A stretch of DNA of 41,689 nucleotides, from contig PIVY01000019.1 in assembly GCA_003353795.1 (NCBI GenBank), forward strand, positions 1 to 41,689. The letters are read 5' to 3'. The first letter of the stretch is position 1; each line of letters starts with the position of its first letter. Position numbers and translations under genes: made by a program. Of this stretch, positions 1 through 8,914 are shown one piece after another. The stretch comes from a bacterium (lineage in GTDB: Bacteria > Krumholzibacteriota > Krumholzibacteriia > LZORAL124-64-63). The notes below the pieces were generated by a model. It saw only the letters and a list, made by a program, of their open reading frames with translations. It was not told where the DNA came from and did no database searches.

Positions 1-1269
1 AAGGCCGACCCCAATCGGCTCGACGAGGACTGGAACATCGACGACCTCTACAACGGGATGGCCTTCAACTCCAGCGGCGACCGCGAAGACGTCACCGCGA
101 AGGTTCTCGCGGCCATCGCCGACGGAGACATCGAGAGTCTCCTCGATTCCGCCCGGCCCAGTTTCCCCCTCTACATGAACCTGCGAGCCGCACACGTCCG
201 GTACCGCGAACTGGCGGACGCAGGAGGCTGGTCCGACGTGCCGGAAGGTCCCACCCTGCGTGAAGACGACCGCGACCCGCGTGTCGTCGCCATCCGTAGC
301 CGCCTCGCCGCCACCGGCGACCTACCCGCCGCCGGCGACCTGTCGAGCACCCTCTTCGACGCCGACCTCACCGACGCCGTCGTCCGTTTCCAGACCCGCC
401 ACGGACTCGACACCGACGGCCTCGTGGGCAAGGGAACCGTGGCCACGCTCAACATCTCCGCTGCCGACCTCGCCGACCGGATCAGGGTCAACCTGGAACG
501 CTCCCGCTGGGTCATGAAGTACGATCCCGGCGACGACCTCGTGCTGGTCAACATCGCCGCGTACGAAGTCTGGCTGGTGCGCGGTTTCGAGATCTTCTGG
601 CGGGCCCGGGTCCAGGTCGGCAAGCCGTTCACCCGCACGCCGGTGTTCGCCGACGCCATGACCTACCTCGAGTTCAATCCCACCTGGACCGTGCCAGCAT
701 CCATCGCCAACCGCAGCATCCTGCCCAAGGTCAAGCAGGACCCGGGCTACCTGGCGGCCCAGGACATGGTGCTGCTCGACAACACGGGAAGTGAGATTTC
801 TTATGATACGATTGACTGGGATACAGTATCCCGAATGCCGTACACCGTACGCCAGAACCCCGGCAGCAAGAACGCCCTGGGCCGCGTGAAGTTCATGTTC
901 CCCAACAAGCATGCCGTTTATCTGCACGATACGCCCAGCCGCGGCAATTTCGGACGTTCGGCCCGGGCCTTCAGTTCCGGCTGCATCCGCGTGGAGAATC
1001 CCCTGGAACTGGCCGCCCACCTGCTTGATGACCAGCCCAAGTGGTCACGCGAGCACATCGACGCCGTCCTCGAGAGCGGCAAGCGCACCACCGTGCGCCT
1101 CACCGAACCGCTGCCCGTGTTCCTGCTCTACTGGACGGCGTTCGTCCGGCCGGGCGGCCCCATCAACTTCCGCAAGGACCTCTACGATCGTGACGCCACC
1201 GTGTTGACCGAACTCGAGGGACCCATCCACTTGCACGCGCGCCACGAGCAGAGGGAGTGGGCGAACTAG
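1..1269 (+). CDS. L,D-transpeptidase, YcbB/LdtD type (5' partial)
   Basis: The reading frame is open from base 1, so the N-terminus lies outside the window; 422 codons are visible, against about 600 in E. coli LdtD. A peptidoglycan-binding-1 motif (VVRFQTRHGLDTDGLVG) lies around bases 385-435. The YkuD catalytic domain follows, with the signature HDTPSRGNFG...SSGCIRV; the nucleophile Cys codon is at 982-984. The family makes 3-3 cross-links in peptidoglycan in the periplasm, using a Cys-His pair, and both residues are seen here. A segment of about 90 residues follows the catalytic motif, which fits the YcbB architecture. The methyltransferase starts 42 bases downstream and has its own -10-like element. 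The family call is firm; the exact cross-linking role is inferred. Confidence 0.9.
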   Translation, partial: KADPNRLDEDWNIDDLYNGMAFNSSGDREDVTAKVLAAIADGDIESLLDSARPSFPLYMNLRAAHVRYRELADAGGWSDVPEGPTLREDDRDPRVVAIRSRLAATGDLPAAGDLSSTLFDADLTDAVVRFQTRHGLDTDGLVGKGTVATLNISAADLADRIRVNLERSRWVMKYDPGDDLVLVNIAAYEVWLVRGFEIFWRARVQVGKPFTRTPVFADAMTYLEFNPTWTVPASIANRSILPKVKQDPGYLAAQDMVLLDNTGSEISYDTIDWDTVSRMPYTVRQNPGSKNALGRVKFMFPNKHAVYLHDTPSRGNFGRSARAFSSGCIRVENPLELAAHLLDDQPKWSREHIDAVLESGKRTTVRLTEPLPVFLLYWTAFVRPGGPINFRKDLYDRDATVLTELEGPIHLHARHEQREWAN

Positions 1270-1296
1270 CGCTGGTCAGTACCGCGACCGGTGTCC

Positions 1297-1302
1297 TATG
1301 AT
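1297..1302 (+). promoter_or_regulatory. candidate -10 element (TATGAT), near-leaderless
   Basis: TATGAT matches five of six bases of the sigma-70 -10 consensus. The preferred ATG of the methyltransferase is at 1312, so a start 6-8 bases after the hexamer would give a leader of only a few bases. No clear -35 is visible and the TGN extension is absent. The same hexamer occurs upstream of the secreted paralog at 7789. Confidence 0.35.
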
Positions 1303-1311
1303 CCGTCCACC

Positions 1312-2322
1312 ATGACCGACCCACGCACACGCCTGGACCAGATCTCCGCCGGCTATCAGGACGCCGTCATCCTCCTGACAGCCAACCACCTGGGCGTGTT
1401 CGACGCCCTGCGCCACGCTCCCCGCAAGACCCCCGACCTGGCCCGCGATCTCGACTGCGACCCGCGCTCCCTGGAGATCCTGCTCCTGGCCCTGGCCGGC
1501 GCCGGCATCCTGACCCACGACGAGGCAGGCCAGTTCGCACTCCCGGCCGACCTCGCTCCCCTGCTCGACCCCGACAGCGCCGACACCATCCACAGCATCC
1601 TCGACCACCACTACCACCTGCTCTCGCGCTGGGTCCAACTGGCCGACGTGGTCCGCAACGGCGAGCCCGTGCGGCGCGAGGAGCACCGCCAGACCAGCGA
1701 CCGCTCCCTGCGCGCCTTCATCCTCGGCATGAAGGACATCTCCCGTCGCAGCAGCGAGGAAGTGGCCGACGCCCTGCCCGAACTGGGCCAATGCAAGCGC
1801 CTGCTCGACCTCGGCGGCGGCCCGGGCACCAGCGCCCTGGCCTTCTGCCGCCGCTGGCCCTCGCTCCACGCCGTGGTGTTCGATCTGCCCGAGGTGGTGC
1901 CCATTGCCGACGAGGAGATCGCCGCCGCCGGTCTGCCCGACCGCCTCCACACCCTCGCCGGCGACTACCTCCACGATCCCCTTCTCGAGGAGAACGCCGA
2001 GCCATACGATGCGGTCTACGTCTCGAACATCATCCACAGCCTGAGCGAGGAGGAAACCACCCTCCTCATGACCCGGGCCGCAGCCGTCCTGGCTCCCGGC
2101 GGCCTACTCGTGGTGAAGGAATTCTTCCTCGACGACGACCGCACCACCCCGCCCTTCGGCTCCCGCTTCGCCGTGAACATGCTGGTCGGAACCACCGGCG
2201 GTAAGAGCTACACCTGGACCGAAACGGAGCGCGCCCTCGCCGCCATCGGATTCCGGAATCTCGAGCGGCACCCCATCGCGATCCACAGCGGCGTCCTCAC
2301 CGCCCGCAAACGCGGCGCCTGA
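1312..2322 (+). CDS. SAM-dependent O-methyltransferase (acetylserotonin-OMT-like)
   Basis: This 336-aa protein has the two-part layout of class I small-molecule O-methyltransferases. An N-terminal winged-helix dimerisation domain spans about residues 10-85 (LTANHLGVFDAL, CDPRSLEILL). A Rossmann SAM domain follows with motif I LLDLGGGPGTSALAF, the acidic loop DLPEVVPIAD, and GDYLHDPL with YDAVYVSNIIHSLSEEE as motifs II-III. The substrate cannot be told from sequence. The ATG at 1312 is preferred over an in-frame GTG at 1291 because homology begins just after it and a TATGAT -10 lies at 1297-1302, inside the longer version. No Shine-Dalgarno is evident, which fits a near-leaderless message. No biosynthetic partner genes are adjacent. 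Confidence 0.85.
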   Translation: MTDPRTRLDQISAGYQDAVILLTANHLGVFDALRHAPRKTPDLARDLDCDPRSLEILLLALAGAGILTHDEAGQFALPADLAPLLDPDSADTIHSILDHHYHLLSRWVQLADVVRNGEPVRREEHRQTSDRSLRAFILGMKDISRRSSEEVADALPELGQCKRLLDLGGGPGTSALAFCRRWPSLHAVVFDLPEVVPIADEEIAAAGLPDRLHTLAGDYLHDPLLEENAEPYDAVYVSNIIHSLSEEETTLLMTRAAAVLAPGGLLVVKEFFLDDDRTTPPFGSRFAVNMLVGTTGGKSYTWTETERALAAIGFRNLERHPIAIHSGVLTARKRGA

Positions 2323-2358
2323 CGATACTTACAATCCGCGCACATCACGACCGATCTG

Positions 2359-2367
2359 TGATATCAT
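2359..2367 (+). promoter_or_regulatory. candidate extended -10 promoter of the C25 exoprotein gene
   Basis: TGATATCAT is a TGN extension followed by TATCAT, the same form as the -10 at 8866. It would give a leader of about 125 bases before the ATG at 2499. No convincing -35 is seen. Confidence 0.35.
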
Positions 2368-2498
2368 TGGGCAAGAATCCGTCCGCATCATCGTCTAACG
2401 TGGAGAAAAATTGATTCATTTGCACACGCGGCTCAATGGGGGCCGTGGTAAGGTCGTGCGTTGCACGTCGCCCTGACGCTCGCCAACTGGAGGCTGCC

Positions 2499-5400
2499 AT
2501 GAGTTCTCGCGATCGGATCCTCACCTTTGCATTGTTGCTGCTGCCGGCCATTTCGCTGGCTGCCCAGCCCACCATCCTACCGCTCGATACCGGTGCCCAG
2601 GGCGCCGACGCCCGGGTCGAGGTCAAGGCGCAGAGCCCCGGCGGCCTGACCCTCGAGCTCAGCCTCCCCGGACTCCTCCACGAGCAGGTCGACCGTGACG
2701 GCATGACCTTCGACCGTCTCGACATCATCGGTGGCGGCGCCGCGGGCCAGGTGGGCCAGGCCGGCCTGCCCACCTACACCCGCCTGGTGGCCCTGCCCGC
2801 CGGATCGGGCGTACAGGTGCGCGTCCTGAGCAGCGACCTCCGCGCCCTGGGCACCATGACCATCGATCCGCGGCAGCCCATCGTGGGCCAGGACAAGGCC
2901 GCGCCGGCCTTCGACCTGGGCCTCTATCAGAGCGCAGCGGCCAGCGAGCCCACCGCCATCGTCGGCGAGCCCGCCATCATGGCCGGACTGCGCGTGGTGC
3001 CGGTCACCTTCCAGCCCGTGGGTTACGACCCGCGCACCGGCGAGGTCACCGTGGCCAGCCGCATGACCGTGGACGTGCAGTTCTCGGGCAGCGACGGTCG
3101 CAACGACAAGGCCTTCGCGCCGCGCATGATCTCCGAGTCGTTCGCCACCATCTTCGAGGAGGAGATCCTCGGCTTCCAGCGCGACGCCTCGGTGGCCACC
3201 GGTCCGGGCACCTACATCATGATCTGCCCCAACAACGCCACGGTGCTGAACATCGTGGAGCCGCTGGCCGACTGGCGCCGGCGCCAGGGCTACACCGTGC
3301 AGGTGGTGACCACCGCGACCACCGGCACCACCACCACCTCCATCAAGTCCTGGCTGACCACCCAGTACACCAGCGCCAATCCGCCGCTGGAATACGTCAC
3401 CCTGGTGGGTGACGCCAACGGCTCGGTCACCATCCCCACCTACCGTGAGACCTACTCCGGCTACAACGGCGAGGGCGACCACCAGTACACCACCCTCGAC
3501 GGTGGCGACGTGCTCTCCGACGTCCACCTCGGCCGCCTCTCCGTCACCAGCACCAGTCAGCTCGCCACCGTGGTCGACAAGATCCTCGACTACGAAACAG
3601 CCCCCGACATGAGCGACACCAGCTGGTTCACCACCGCCGGTCTGACCGGCGACCCCGCCTCGTCCGGCATGAGTTGCATCTTCGTCAATCAGTTCGTGAA
3701 GCAGCAGCTGCTCGACATGGGCTACACCCGCATCGACACCATCTGGAGCAGCCCTTTCCTCAACCAGATGCTGGCCACGGTCAACCAGGGTGAGAGCCTG
3801 TTCACCTACCGCGGCTACATCGGCATGAGCGGCATGAGCTCGGGCCACATCGAGTCCATGTCCAACGGGCGGCAGCTACCCTTCGCCGCCATCCTCACCT
3901 GCGCCACCGGCAGCTTCTGGAGCGACACCACCGCCCGCAGCGAGGCCTTCCTGCGCGCGGCCAACGGCGGCGGCATCGCGTCCATCGGCACGGCCACCTC
4001 GGGCACCCACACCCGCTACAACAACTGCATCTTCATGGGCATGAACAACGGCCTGTTGAACAGTGCGGACCACCTCGCGGGGCCGGCGTTGACGCGCGGC
4101 AAGATGACCCTCTACAACAACTACTGGGAGAACGAGTGGCAGAACGTGTGGGTCTGGTCCACCTGGAACAACCTCATGGGCGACCCCGCCACGTCCGTCT
4201 TCACCGGCGTGCCCGACATGCTCGAGGTGGACTACCCGTCGCAGGTGTCCCTGGGCGCCAACGCCCTGGCCATTCGCGTGACCCGCGGCGGCGCGGCTGT
4301 GCCCGGCGCCCGCGTGGCCGTCTACCAGGACGGCACCGTGAGTGACTTCGCCTACTCCGACATCAACGGCGACGCGCTGCTGGACATCGCCAGCGCCACC
4401 AACGGCGACGTGCTCGTCACCGTCACCGGCACCAACCTGCACCCGCACCTGGGCCAGACCGCCGTGGGCGCAGTGACCCGCTCCCTGGACTTCGAAAGCC
4501 TGAACGTGGTCGAGATCTCCGGCAACGGAAACGGCGAGCCCAACCCGGGCGAGACCCTCGACCTCCAGGTGACCCTGCGCAACGCCGGCACCAGCGCCGT
4601 CAGCGGCGCGGTGGGTGAACTGCTGAGCAACGTGGCCGGCATCTCGGTGCTCGATCCCGACGCCAGCTACGGCACCGTGGCTGCCGGCGGCACCGCGACC
4701 GGCACGTTCCGCGTGCTGGCCGAGTCGGACGCGCCGGGCGGCTCGGTCAACGAGTTGCGCCTGGACGCCACCGGCAGCGCCAGCAGCTGGACCAGCATCG
4801 TGGCCGTGCCCGTGCACGGTCCCTGGGGCAACTTCAACCGCATGACCTTCGGCGGACCGGGTGGCAACCTGGATCCCGGCGAGTCGGGCTCGGTCACCTT
4901 CGACCTGGCCAATGCGGGCGACCGGGCCACCGCCGGCGTGACCGCAACCTTGAGCTGCAACAGCCAGTGGATCACCGTCACCGACGGCGACGGCGGCTGG
5001 GGCGCCCTGGGCGTCGGCGCGGCGTCGACCCAGTCCGACCCCTTCGCCATCTCCATTTCCAGCGACTGCTACCCTGGCCACATCGCCGGTCTGGTGGTGA
5101 CCCTGAACTACGCCGAGGGCGGCATGCAAGTCATCGAGTTCCCGGTGATCGTGGGCACCGCCGCAGTCGGCGATCCCACCGGCCCGGACGCTTACGGCTA
5201 CTACGCCTTCGACAACGCGGACCCGCTGCCCGAAGCCCCCGCCTACCAGTGGGTCGAGCTCGTGGGCGTGGGCACCAACACGGGCATCAGCGACAACTCC
5301 CGTCACGACGACGAGACGCGCAGCTTCGACCTGCCCTTCCCCTTCGTCTACTACGGCCAGACCTACGACCGCGTGTCCATCTGCTCCAACGGCTGGCTGT

Positions 5401-7601
5401 CCTTCGGCGACACCTACATCAAGCTGTACCGGAACTGGACCATGCCCGCGGACGGCTCGCCCAACGCCATGATCTGCGCCTTCTGGGACGACCTGGCCGG
5501 CGGTTCGGTCTACCAGTGGTACGACAGCGCCAACCACCGCTACATCGTGCAGTGGGACGCCTTCGGCAGCTACAACGGCGGCAACTACAGCGGCAACTGC
5601 ACCTTCCAGATCATCCTCCACGACCCGGCGCACTACGCCACCGACACCGGTGACGGCCCCATCACCATGCAGTACCAGGCGGTGACGGTGTACGCCGACG
5701 AGACCACCTACTTCACCACGGGCATCCAGAACGAGGCCCGCGACACCGGCGTCACCTACGTGTACGGCAACAACTACCCGGCCAGCTCGGCCTCCGTGCA
5801 GGCCAACCGGGCCATCAAGTTCGTGCCGGTGGTGCCGCAGACCCAGGGCATCCTGGGCGGCGCGGTGACCAACGCCTCGGGCGGTGGCTCGGCCATCGAA
5901 GGCGCCACCGTGGCGGTGCTCGGCGCCGGCCGGCAGTTCACCACCGACGCGCTGGGCGACTACTCGGGCGGCGTGCCCGAGGGCGTCTACGACGTGGCCG
6001 TCTGGCACGAGAGCTTCGCGCCGGACACCACCTACAACGTCGTGATCAGCGAGACGACGGCGGCCACGGTGAACTTCGCGCTCGACGACGTGCGCGGCCC
6101 GTCCATCACCAACGTGACCAACCTGCCGGACACCGAGAACACCGCCGGCCCCTACGCCGTGCAGGCCAACATCACCGACCTCACCGGGGTCGACAGCTAC
6201 GCCCTGCACTACACCTCCAGCGCCAGCGGCGGCCCCTACACCCTGGCCATGACCGTGATCGACGGCGGTACCGGCCTGGTCGAGGCGCAGATCCCCGGCC
6301 AGCCCAGCGGCACCCGCGTGCAGTACTGGCTCACCGCGGCGGACGTGGTGGCCAACACCTCGGCCGCGCCCGTCGGCGCCCCGTGGCCCAGCTACGGCTT
6401 CCTCGTGTCCATCGTCGACGTGATCGCGTCCGACGACTGCGAAAGCGCCACCGGCTGGACCGGCAACCCCGACGGCACCGACGACGCCACCACCGGCCAC
6501 TGGGAGCACGGCGATCCCATCGGCACCACCTACAACGGCCCGCAGGTGCAGACCGAGGACGACCACACTCCCGCCCCGGGCGTGAACTGCTGGTTCACCG
6601 GTCAGCACACCGAGGGCCAGTCGGCCGGCTTCAACGACGTGGACGGCGGCGAGACCACCCTCACCAGCGCGATCTACAACGCAGCCGGCTACGACCACGT
6701 CGAGGTCAGCTACTGGCGCTGGTACACCAACGATCTGGGCTTCAATGCAGGCGAGAGCGATTGGATCGCCCAGGTGTCCAACGACGGTGGCGGCAGCTGG
6801 GTCGATGTGGAGAACACCTCGGCGTCCGATAACTCGTGGCAGGAGGTGAGCTTCATGCTCACCGACTACTTCGCCACGCCGGGTCAGGTCCGCCTGCGGT
6901 TCCTGGCCAACGACTACGGCAACAACTCGCTGGTGGAGGCCGCCGTGGACGACGTGCTGATCTCCTCGAGCGTCTCCGTGTCCGACGTCGATCCGCCGAC
7001 GGTGACGGTGACCGCGCCGGGTGCCGGCTCGAGCTTCACCAACGGCGAGAGCATGAACATCGCCTGGAACGCGGCCGACGACGTGGGCGTGGTCCACGCG
7101 CAGGTCTGGCTCTCGCTGGATGGCGGCGCCAACTACGACATGATGCTGGCCGAGGGCGCGCTGAACGACGCGGCGAGCTGGTGGGTCAACGTGCCCAACG
7201 GTCCGCCGGCCTACGACGCGCGCATCCGGGTCGACGTGTTCGACGGCATGGAGCGCACGAGCAGCGACGTGTCCGACGCGTTCACCATCGTGCCGGGCAC
7301 CACCGACACGCCGCAGATCGCCGGCGCGCTGGTGCTCGCCCAGAACCACCCCAACCCGTTCAACCCCCAGACCGTGATCACCTTCTCGCTGCCGCGGGCC
7401 CAGGACGCCACGCTGCGCATCTACGACATCTCCGGTCGTCTGGTGCGTTCGCTGGTGCAGGGCGCGCAGACCGCGGGCATGCACGAGGTGACCTGGAAGG
7501 GTCGCGACGACAGCGGCAGCAGCGTCGCCAGCGGCATGTACTTCTTCCGGCTGGTGACCGAGGAAGGGTCGCTGGTCAGGAAGATGACCCTCCTGAAATA
7601 A
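2499..7601 (+). CDS. secreted C25 (gingipain-like) multidomain protein with FlgD-Ig-like C-terminal domain
   Basis: A 1700-aa exoprotein. The ATG at 2499 has TGGAGG five bases upstream and opens a clear signal peptide (MSSRDRILTFALLLLPAISLAAQ); an earlier in-frame ATG at 2436 would spoil it. Order: propeptide-like region to about residue 220; C25 peptidase-like domain about 235-530 (YIMICPNN, YVTLVGDANG, LGRLSV, LPFAAILTCATGSFW with the putative nucleophile Cys468); an Ig-like domain; two CARDB-like NPGE/DPGE segments; a beta-rich domain (YGYYAFDNADPLP, FPFVYYGQTYD); a carboxypeptidase-regulatory-like domain; a jelly-roll-like region (DDCESATGW); an Ig-like module; and a FlgD-Ig-like C-terminal domain with HPNPFNP and terminal KMTLLK. 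This end resembles type IX sorting domains, but no secretion machinery is in the window. The expected YRGHG catalytic His motif reads YRGYIG, so activity is uncertain. Confidence 0.88.
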   Translation: MSSRDRILTFALLLLPAISLAAQPTILPLDTGAQGADARVEVKAQSPGGLTLELSLPGLLHEQVDRDGMTFDRLDIIGGGAAGQVGQAGLPTYTRLVALPAGSGVQVRVLSSDLRALGTMTIDPRQPIVGQDKAAPAFDLGLYQSAAASEPTAIVGEPAIMAGLRVVPVTFQPVGYDPRTGEVTVASRMTVDVQFSGSDGRNDKAFAPRMISESFATIFEEEILGFQRDASVATGPGTYIMICPNNATVLNIVEPLADWRRRQGYTVQVVTTATTGTTTTSIKSWLTTQYTSANPPLEYVTLVGDANGSVTIPTYRETYSGYNGEGDHQYTTLDGGDVLSDVHLGRLSVTSTSQLATVVDKILDYETAPDMSDTSWFTTAGLTGDPASSGMSCIFVNQFVKQQLLDMGYTRIDTIWSSPFLNQMLATVNQGESLFTYRGYIGMSGMSSGHIESMSNGRQLPFAAILTCATGSFWSDTTARSEAFLRAANGGGIASIGTATSGTHTRYNNCIFMGMNNGLLNSADHLAGPALTRGKMTLYNNYWENEWQNVWVWSTWNNLMGDPATSVFTGVPDMLEVDYPSQVSLGANALAIRVTRGGAAVPGARVAVYQDGTVSDFAYSDINGDALLDIASATNGDVLVTVTGTNLHPHLGQTAVGAVTRSLDFESLNVVEISGNGNGEPNPGETLDLQVTLRNAGTSAVSGAVGELLSNVAGISVLDPDASYGTVAAGGTATGTFRVLAESDAPGGSVNELRLDATGSASSWTSIVAVPVHGPWGNFNRMTFGGPGGNLDPGESGSVTFDLANAGDRATAGVTATLSCNSQWITVTDGDGGWGALGVGAASTQSDPFAISISSDCYPGHIAGLVVTLNYAEGGMQVIEFPVIVGTAAVGDPTGPDAYGYYAFDNADPLPEAPAYQWVELVGVGTNTGISDNSRHDDETRSFDLPFPFVYYGQTYDRVSICSNGWLSFGDTYIKLYRNWTMPADGSPNAMICAFWDDLAGGSVYQWYDSANHRYIVQWDAFGSYNGGNYSGNCTFQIILHDPAHYATDTGDGPITMQYQAVTVYADETTYFTTGIQNEARDTGVTYVYGNNYPASSASVQANRAIKFVPVVPQTQGILGGAVTNASGGGSAIEGATVAVLGAGRQFTTDALGDYSGGVPEGVYDVAVWHESFAPDTTYNVVISETTAATVNFALDDVRGPSITNVTNLPDTENTAGPYAVQANITDLTGVDSYALHYTSSASGGPYTLAMTVIDGGTGLVEAQIPGQPSGTRVQYWLTAADVVANTSAAPVGAPWPSYGFLVSIVDVIASDDCESATGWTGNPDGTDDATTGHWEHGDPIGTTYNGPQVQTEDDHTPAPGVNCWFTGQHTEGQSAGFNDVDGGETTLTSAIYNAAGYDHVEVSYWRWYTNDLGFNAGESDWIAQVSNDGGGSWVDVENTSASDNSWQEVSFMLTDYFATPGQVRLRFLANDYGNNSLVEAAVDDVLISSSVSVSDVDPPTVTVTAPGAGSSFTNGESMNIAWNAADDVGVVHAQVWLSLDGGANYDMMLAEGALNDAASWWVNVPNGPPAYDARIRVDVFDGMERTSSDVSDAFTIVPGTTDTPQIAGALVLAQNHPNPFNPQTVITFSLPRAQDATLRIYDISGRLVRSLVQGAQTAGMHEVTWKGRDDSGSSVASGMYFFRLVTEEGSLVRKMTLLK

Positions 7602-7665
7602 GCGTCTGTTCGAGCTGACAGGCGCCGGGGCGGCGCCCGCAGCTCAACAGCCGGCTTCGTGTGGG

Positions 7666-7705
7666 CGACCGCCGGGCTCCCTTGGGGGCTCGGCGGTCGT
7701 TTCTT
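7666..7705 (+). terminator. Rho-independent-like terminator after the C25 gene
   Basis: An inverted repeat of about 15 bp (CGACCGCCGGGCTCC pairing with GGGCTCGGCGGTCG, one mismatch) has a tiny loop and is followed by TTTCTT on the plus strand. It lies 65 bases past the C25 stop codon and just before the next promoter. Confidence 0.75.
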
Positions 7706-7714
7706 GTGGCCCCA

Positions 7715-7748
7715 TGGACGCTAGTGTTGGAAATCTGGTATGATTCCC
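7715..7748 (+). promoter_or_regulatory. conserved promoter of secreted paralog 1
   Basis: TGGACG (four of six with TTGACA) is followed 18 bases later by TATGAT at 7739-7744, with a TGG extension before it. The block aligns without gaps to 8842-8875, upstream of paralog 2, with about two thirds of positions identical. The -10 to start-codon distance is also matched (50 and 49 bases). Identity includes spacer bases GTTG and AATCTG, so an additional regulator site or recent duplication is possible. Confidence 0.6.
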
Positions 7749-7788
7749 CTTCCGGGGTCTCGCCGCCCGGGTACAGGGAGTGACAACC

Positions 7789-8826
7789 ATGCGCTGCATC
7801 CTCGCGGGCGTCATCATCATCGGCGCGGTGGCCTCGGCCGCCGCCGCCCTCGATCTCGGCATCCGCGCCGCCGAGAAGTCCCGCTCCAGTTTCCAGCCGC
7901 CTGCGCCCGATCCTGAGGTGATCCAGCAGGGTGGCGATACCGAGAACGACGCCATCGTCCTGGCCGGGATTCCCATCCTGATCAGCGGGTCCACGGTTGG
8001 TTACAGCGACGACTTCGACGAAGCCTGCCCCTATGACGGCTCCCGGTCGCCCGACGTCGTGTACCGCCTCGTGGCCAAGGGCAACATCCTGGTCGACATC
8101 GACCTGAGGGACTCGAGTTTCGACACCAAGGTCTACGTCTACCGTGAGAACCTGACCCTCGTGGCCTGCAACGACGATTATCATACCGACCACACCTCGC
8201 GCCTCGAAGGGGTCGTGCTCGTGGACAGGATGACGTATTACGTGGTCGTCGATGGTCACGGCGGGGATGCCGGCGAGTTTCAGCTCTCCATCGGGTACCA
8301 GCGGCCGTGCGAGCTCGCCTGCCCCGACGGTATGGAACTGGAAGGCGAACCACCGTTGATCGACGGCTACGTCGACGCGTTCAACGGCGGTTGCAACAGC
8401 GTGGAGCAAGGCACGCCGGTACCGGCCATCGAGGCCTGGCTCTTCCAGGGTCGCAGCGGCTGGTACCGCGACGCCGAGGGTGTCTCCTGCCGCGATACCG
8501 ACTGGTTCGCGGTCACCTTGCCCCCGTCCGGCAACCTCGACATCTGGGGCGACGCCGAGCAACTCACCTACGTGGCCGTGGTGGATCCGCGGACGTGCGA
8601 CGGCAAGGTCCTACAGAGTGTCCTCATCGGACCGTGCACCGAAGGCGTCCTCAGCGTCTCGGGCGAACCCGGGTCCACGATCCGACTCTGGGTCGCGCCC
8701 ATGCGGTTCGAGGGCCCCCACCGTGGCGACCGCGAGTACTCCTACGTTCTGGCCCGCGAGGACTACCTGACAAGCATGTCCGCCAGCGCCGAGAGCTGGG
8801 CCAAGGTGCGGCAGCTGTTCCACTAG
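7789..8826 (+). CDS. secreted PPC-like paralog 1 of 3
   Basis: A 345-aa exported protein of no known specific function. The ATG at 7789 is chosen because CAGGGAG lies eight bases upstream; the GTG at 7780 overlaps that site. A signal peptide (MRCILAGVIIIGAVASAAAA) leads to a mature start DLGIRAAEKS. Residues about 40-170 resemble a bacterial pre-peptidase C-terminal (PPC) beta-sandwich: QGGDT..DA, SPDVVYR, DTKVYVY, VACNDDY, YYVVVDGHGGDAGEF. A second related half begins at DTDWFAVTLPPSGNLDIWGDAE. Eight cysteines, including PCELACP, GGCN and GPCTEG, are at positions mostly shared with the two following paralogs and suggest disulfides. It has no FlgD-Ig-like end; instead it finishes with AESWAKVRQLFH, a tail shared by the family. 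It has its own promoter at 7715-7748. A PPC-like fold is inferred by eye. Confidence 0.8.
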   Translation: MRCILAGVIIIGAVASAAAALDLGIRAAEKSRSSFQPPAPDPEVIQQGGDTENDAIVLAGIPILISGSTVGYSDDFDEACPYDGSRSPDVVYRLVAKGNILVDIDLRDSSFDTKVYVYRENLTLVACNDDYHTDHTSRLEGVVLVDRMTYYVVVDGHGGDAGEFQLSIGYQRPCELACPDGMELEGEPPLIDGYVDAFNGGCNSVEQGTPVPAIEAWLFQGRSGWYRDAEGVSCRDTDWFAVTLPPSGNLDIWGDAEQLTYVAVVDPRTCDGKVLQSVLIGPCTEGVLSVSGEPGSTIRLWVAPMRFEGPHRGDREYSYVLAREDYLTSMSASAESWAKVRQLFH

Positions 8827-8841
8827 GCATCCCTGCCCAGG

Positions 8842-8875
8842 TGGACGGGGTCGTTGAGAATCTGCTATCATCCCT
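8842..8875 (+). promoter_or_regulatory. conserved promoter of secreted paralog 2
   Basis: TGGACG, an 18-base spacer and TATCAT (8866-8871) with a TGC extension. It is the counterpart of the block at 7715-7748. It starts 16 bases after the stop codon of paralog 1, in a very short gap, so paralog 2 probably has its own transcript start as well as possible read-through. Confidence 0.6.
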
Positions 8876-8914
8876 GGGTTGACGGCTTCGACTCGAGATC
8901 CGGGGGAATCCATC

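Noticed and set aside
2436-2498. An earlier start for the C25 protein at 2436
   Set aside because: It adds 21 residues before a clear signal peptide and lacks a ribosome-binding site, while TGGAGG sits ideally before 2499.
3876-7484. A 1202-codon open frame on the minus strand opposite the C25 gene
   Set aside because: It has Val/Gly/His/Arg-rich low-complexity content with no family motif, typical of the antisense of a GC-rich gene; the plus-strand frame has clear domains and a signal peptide.
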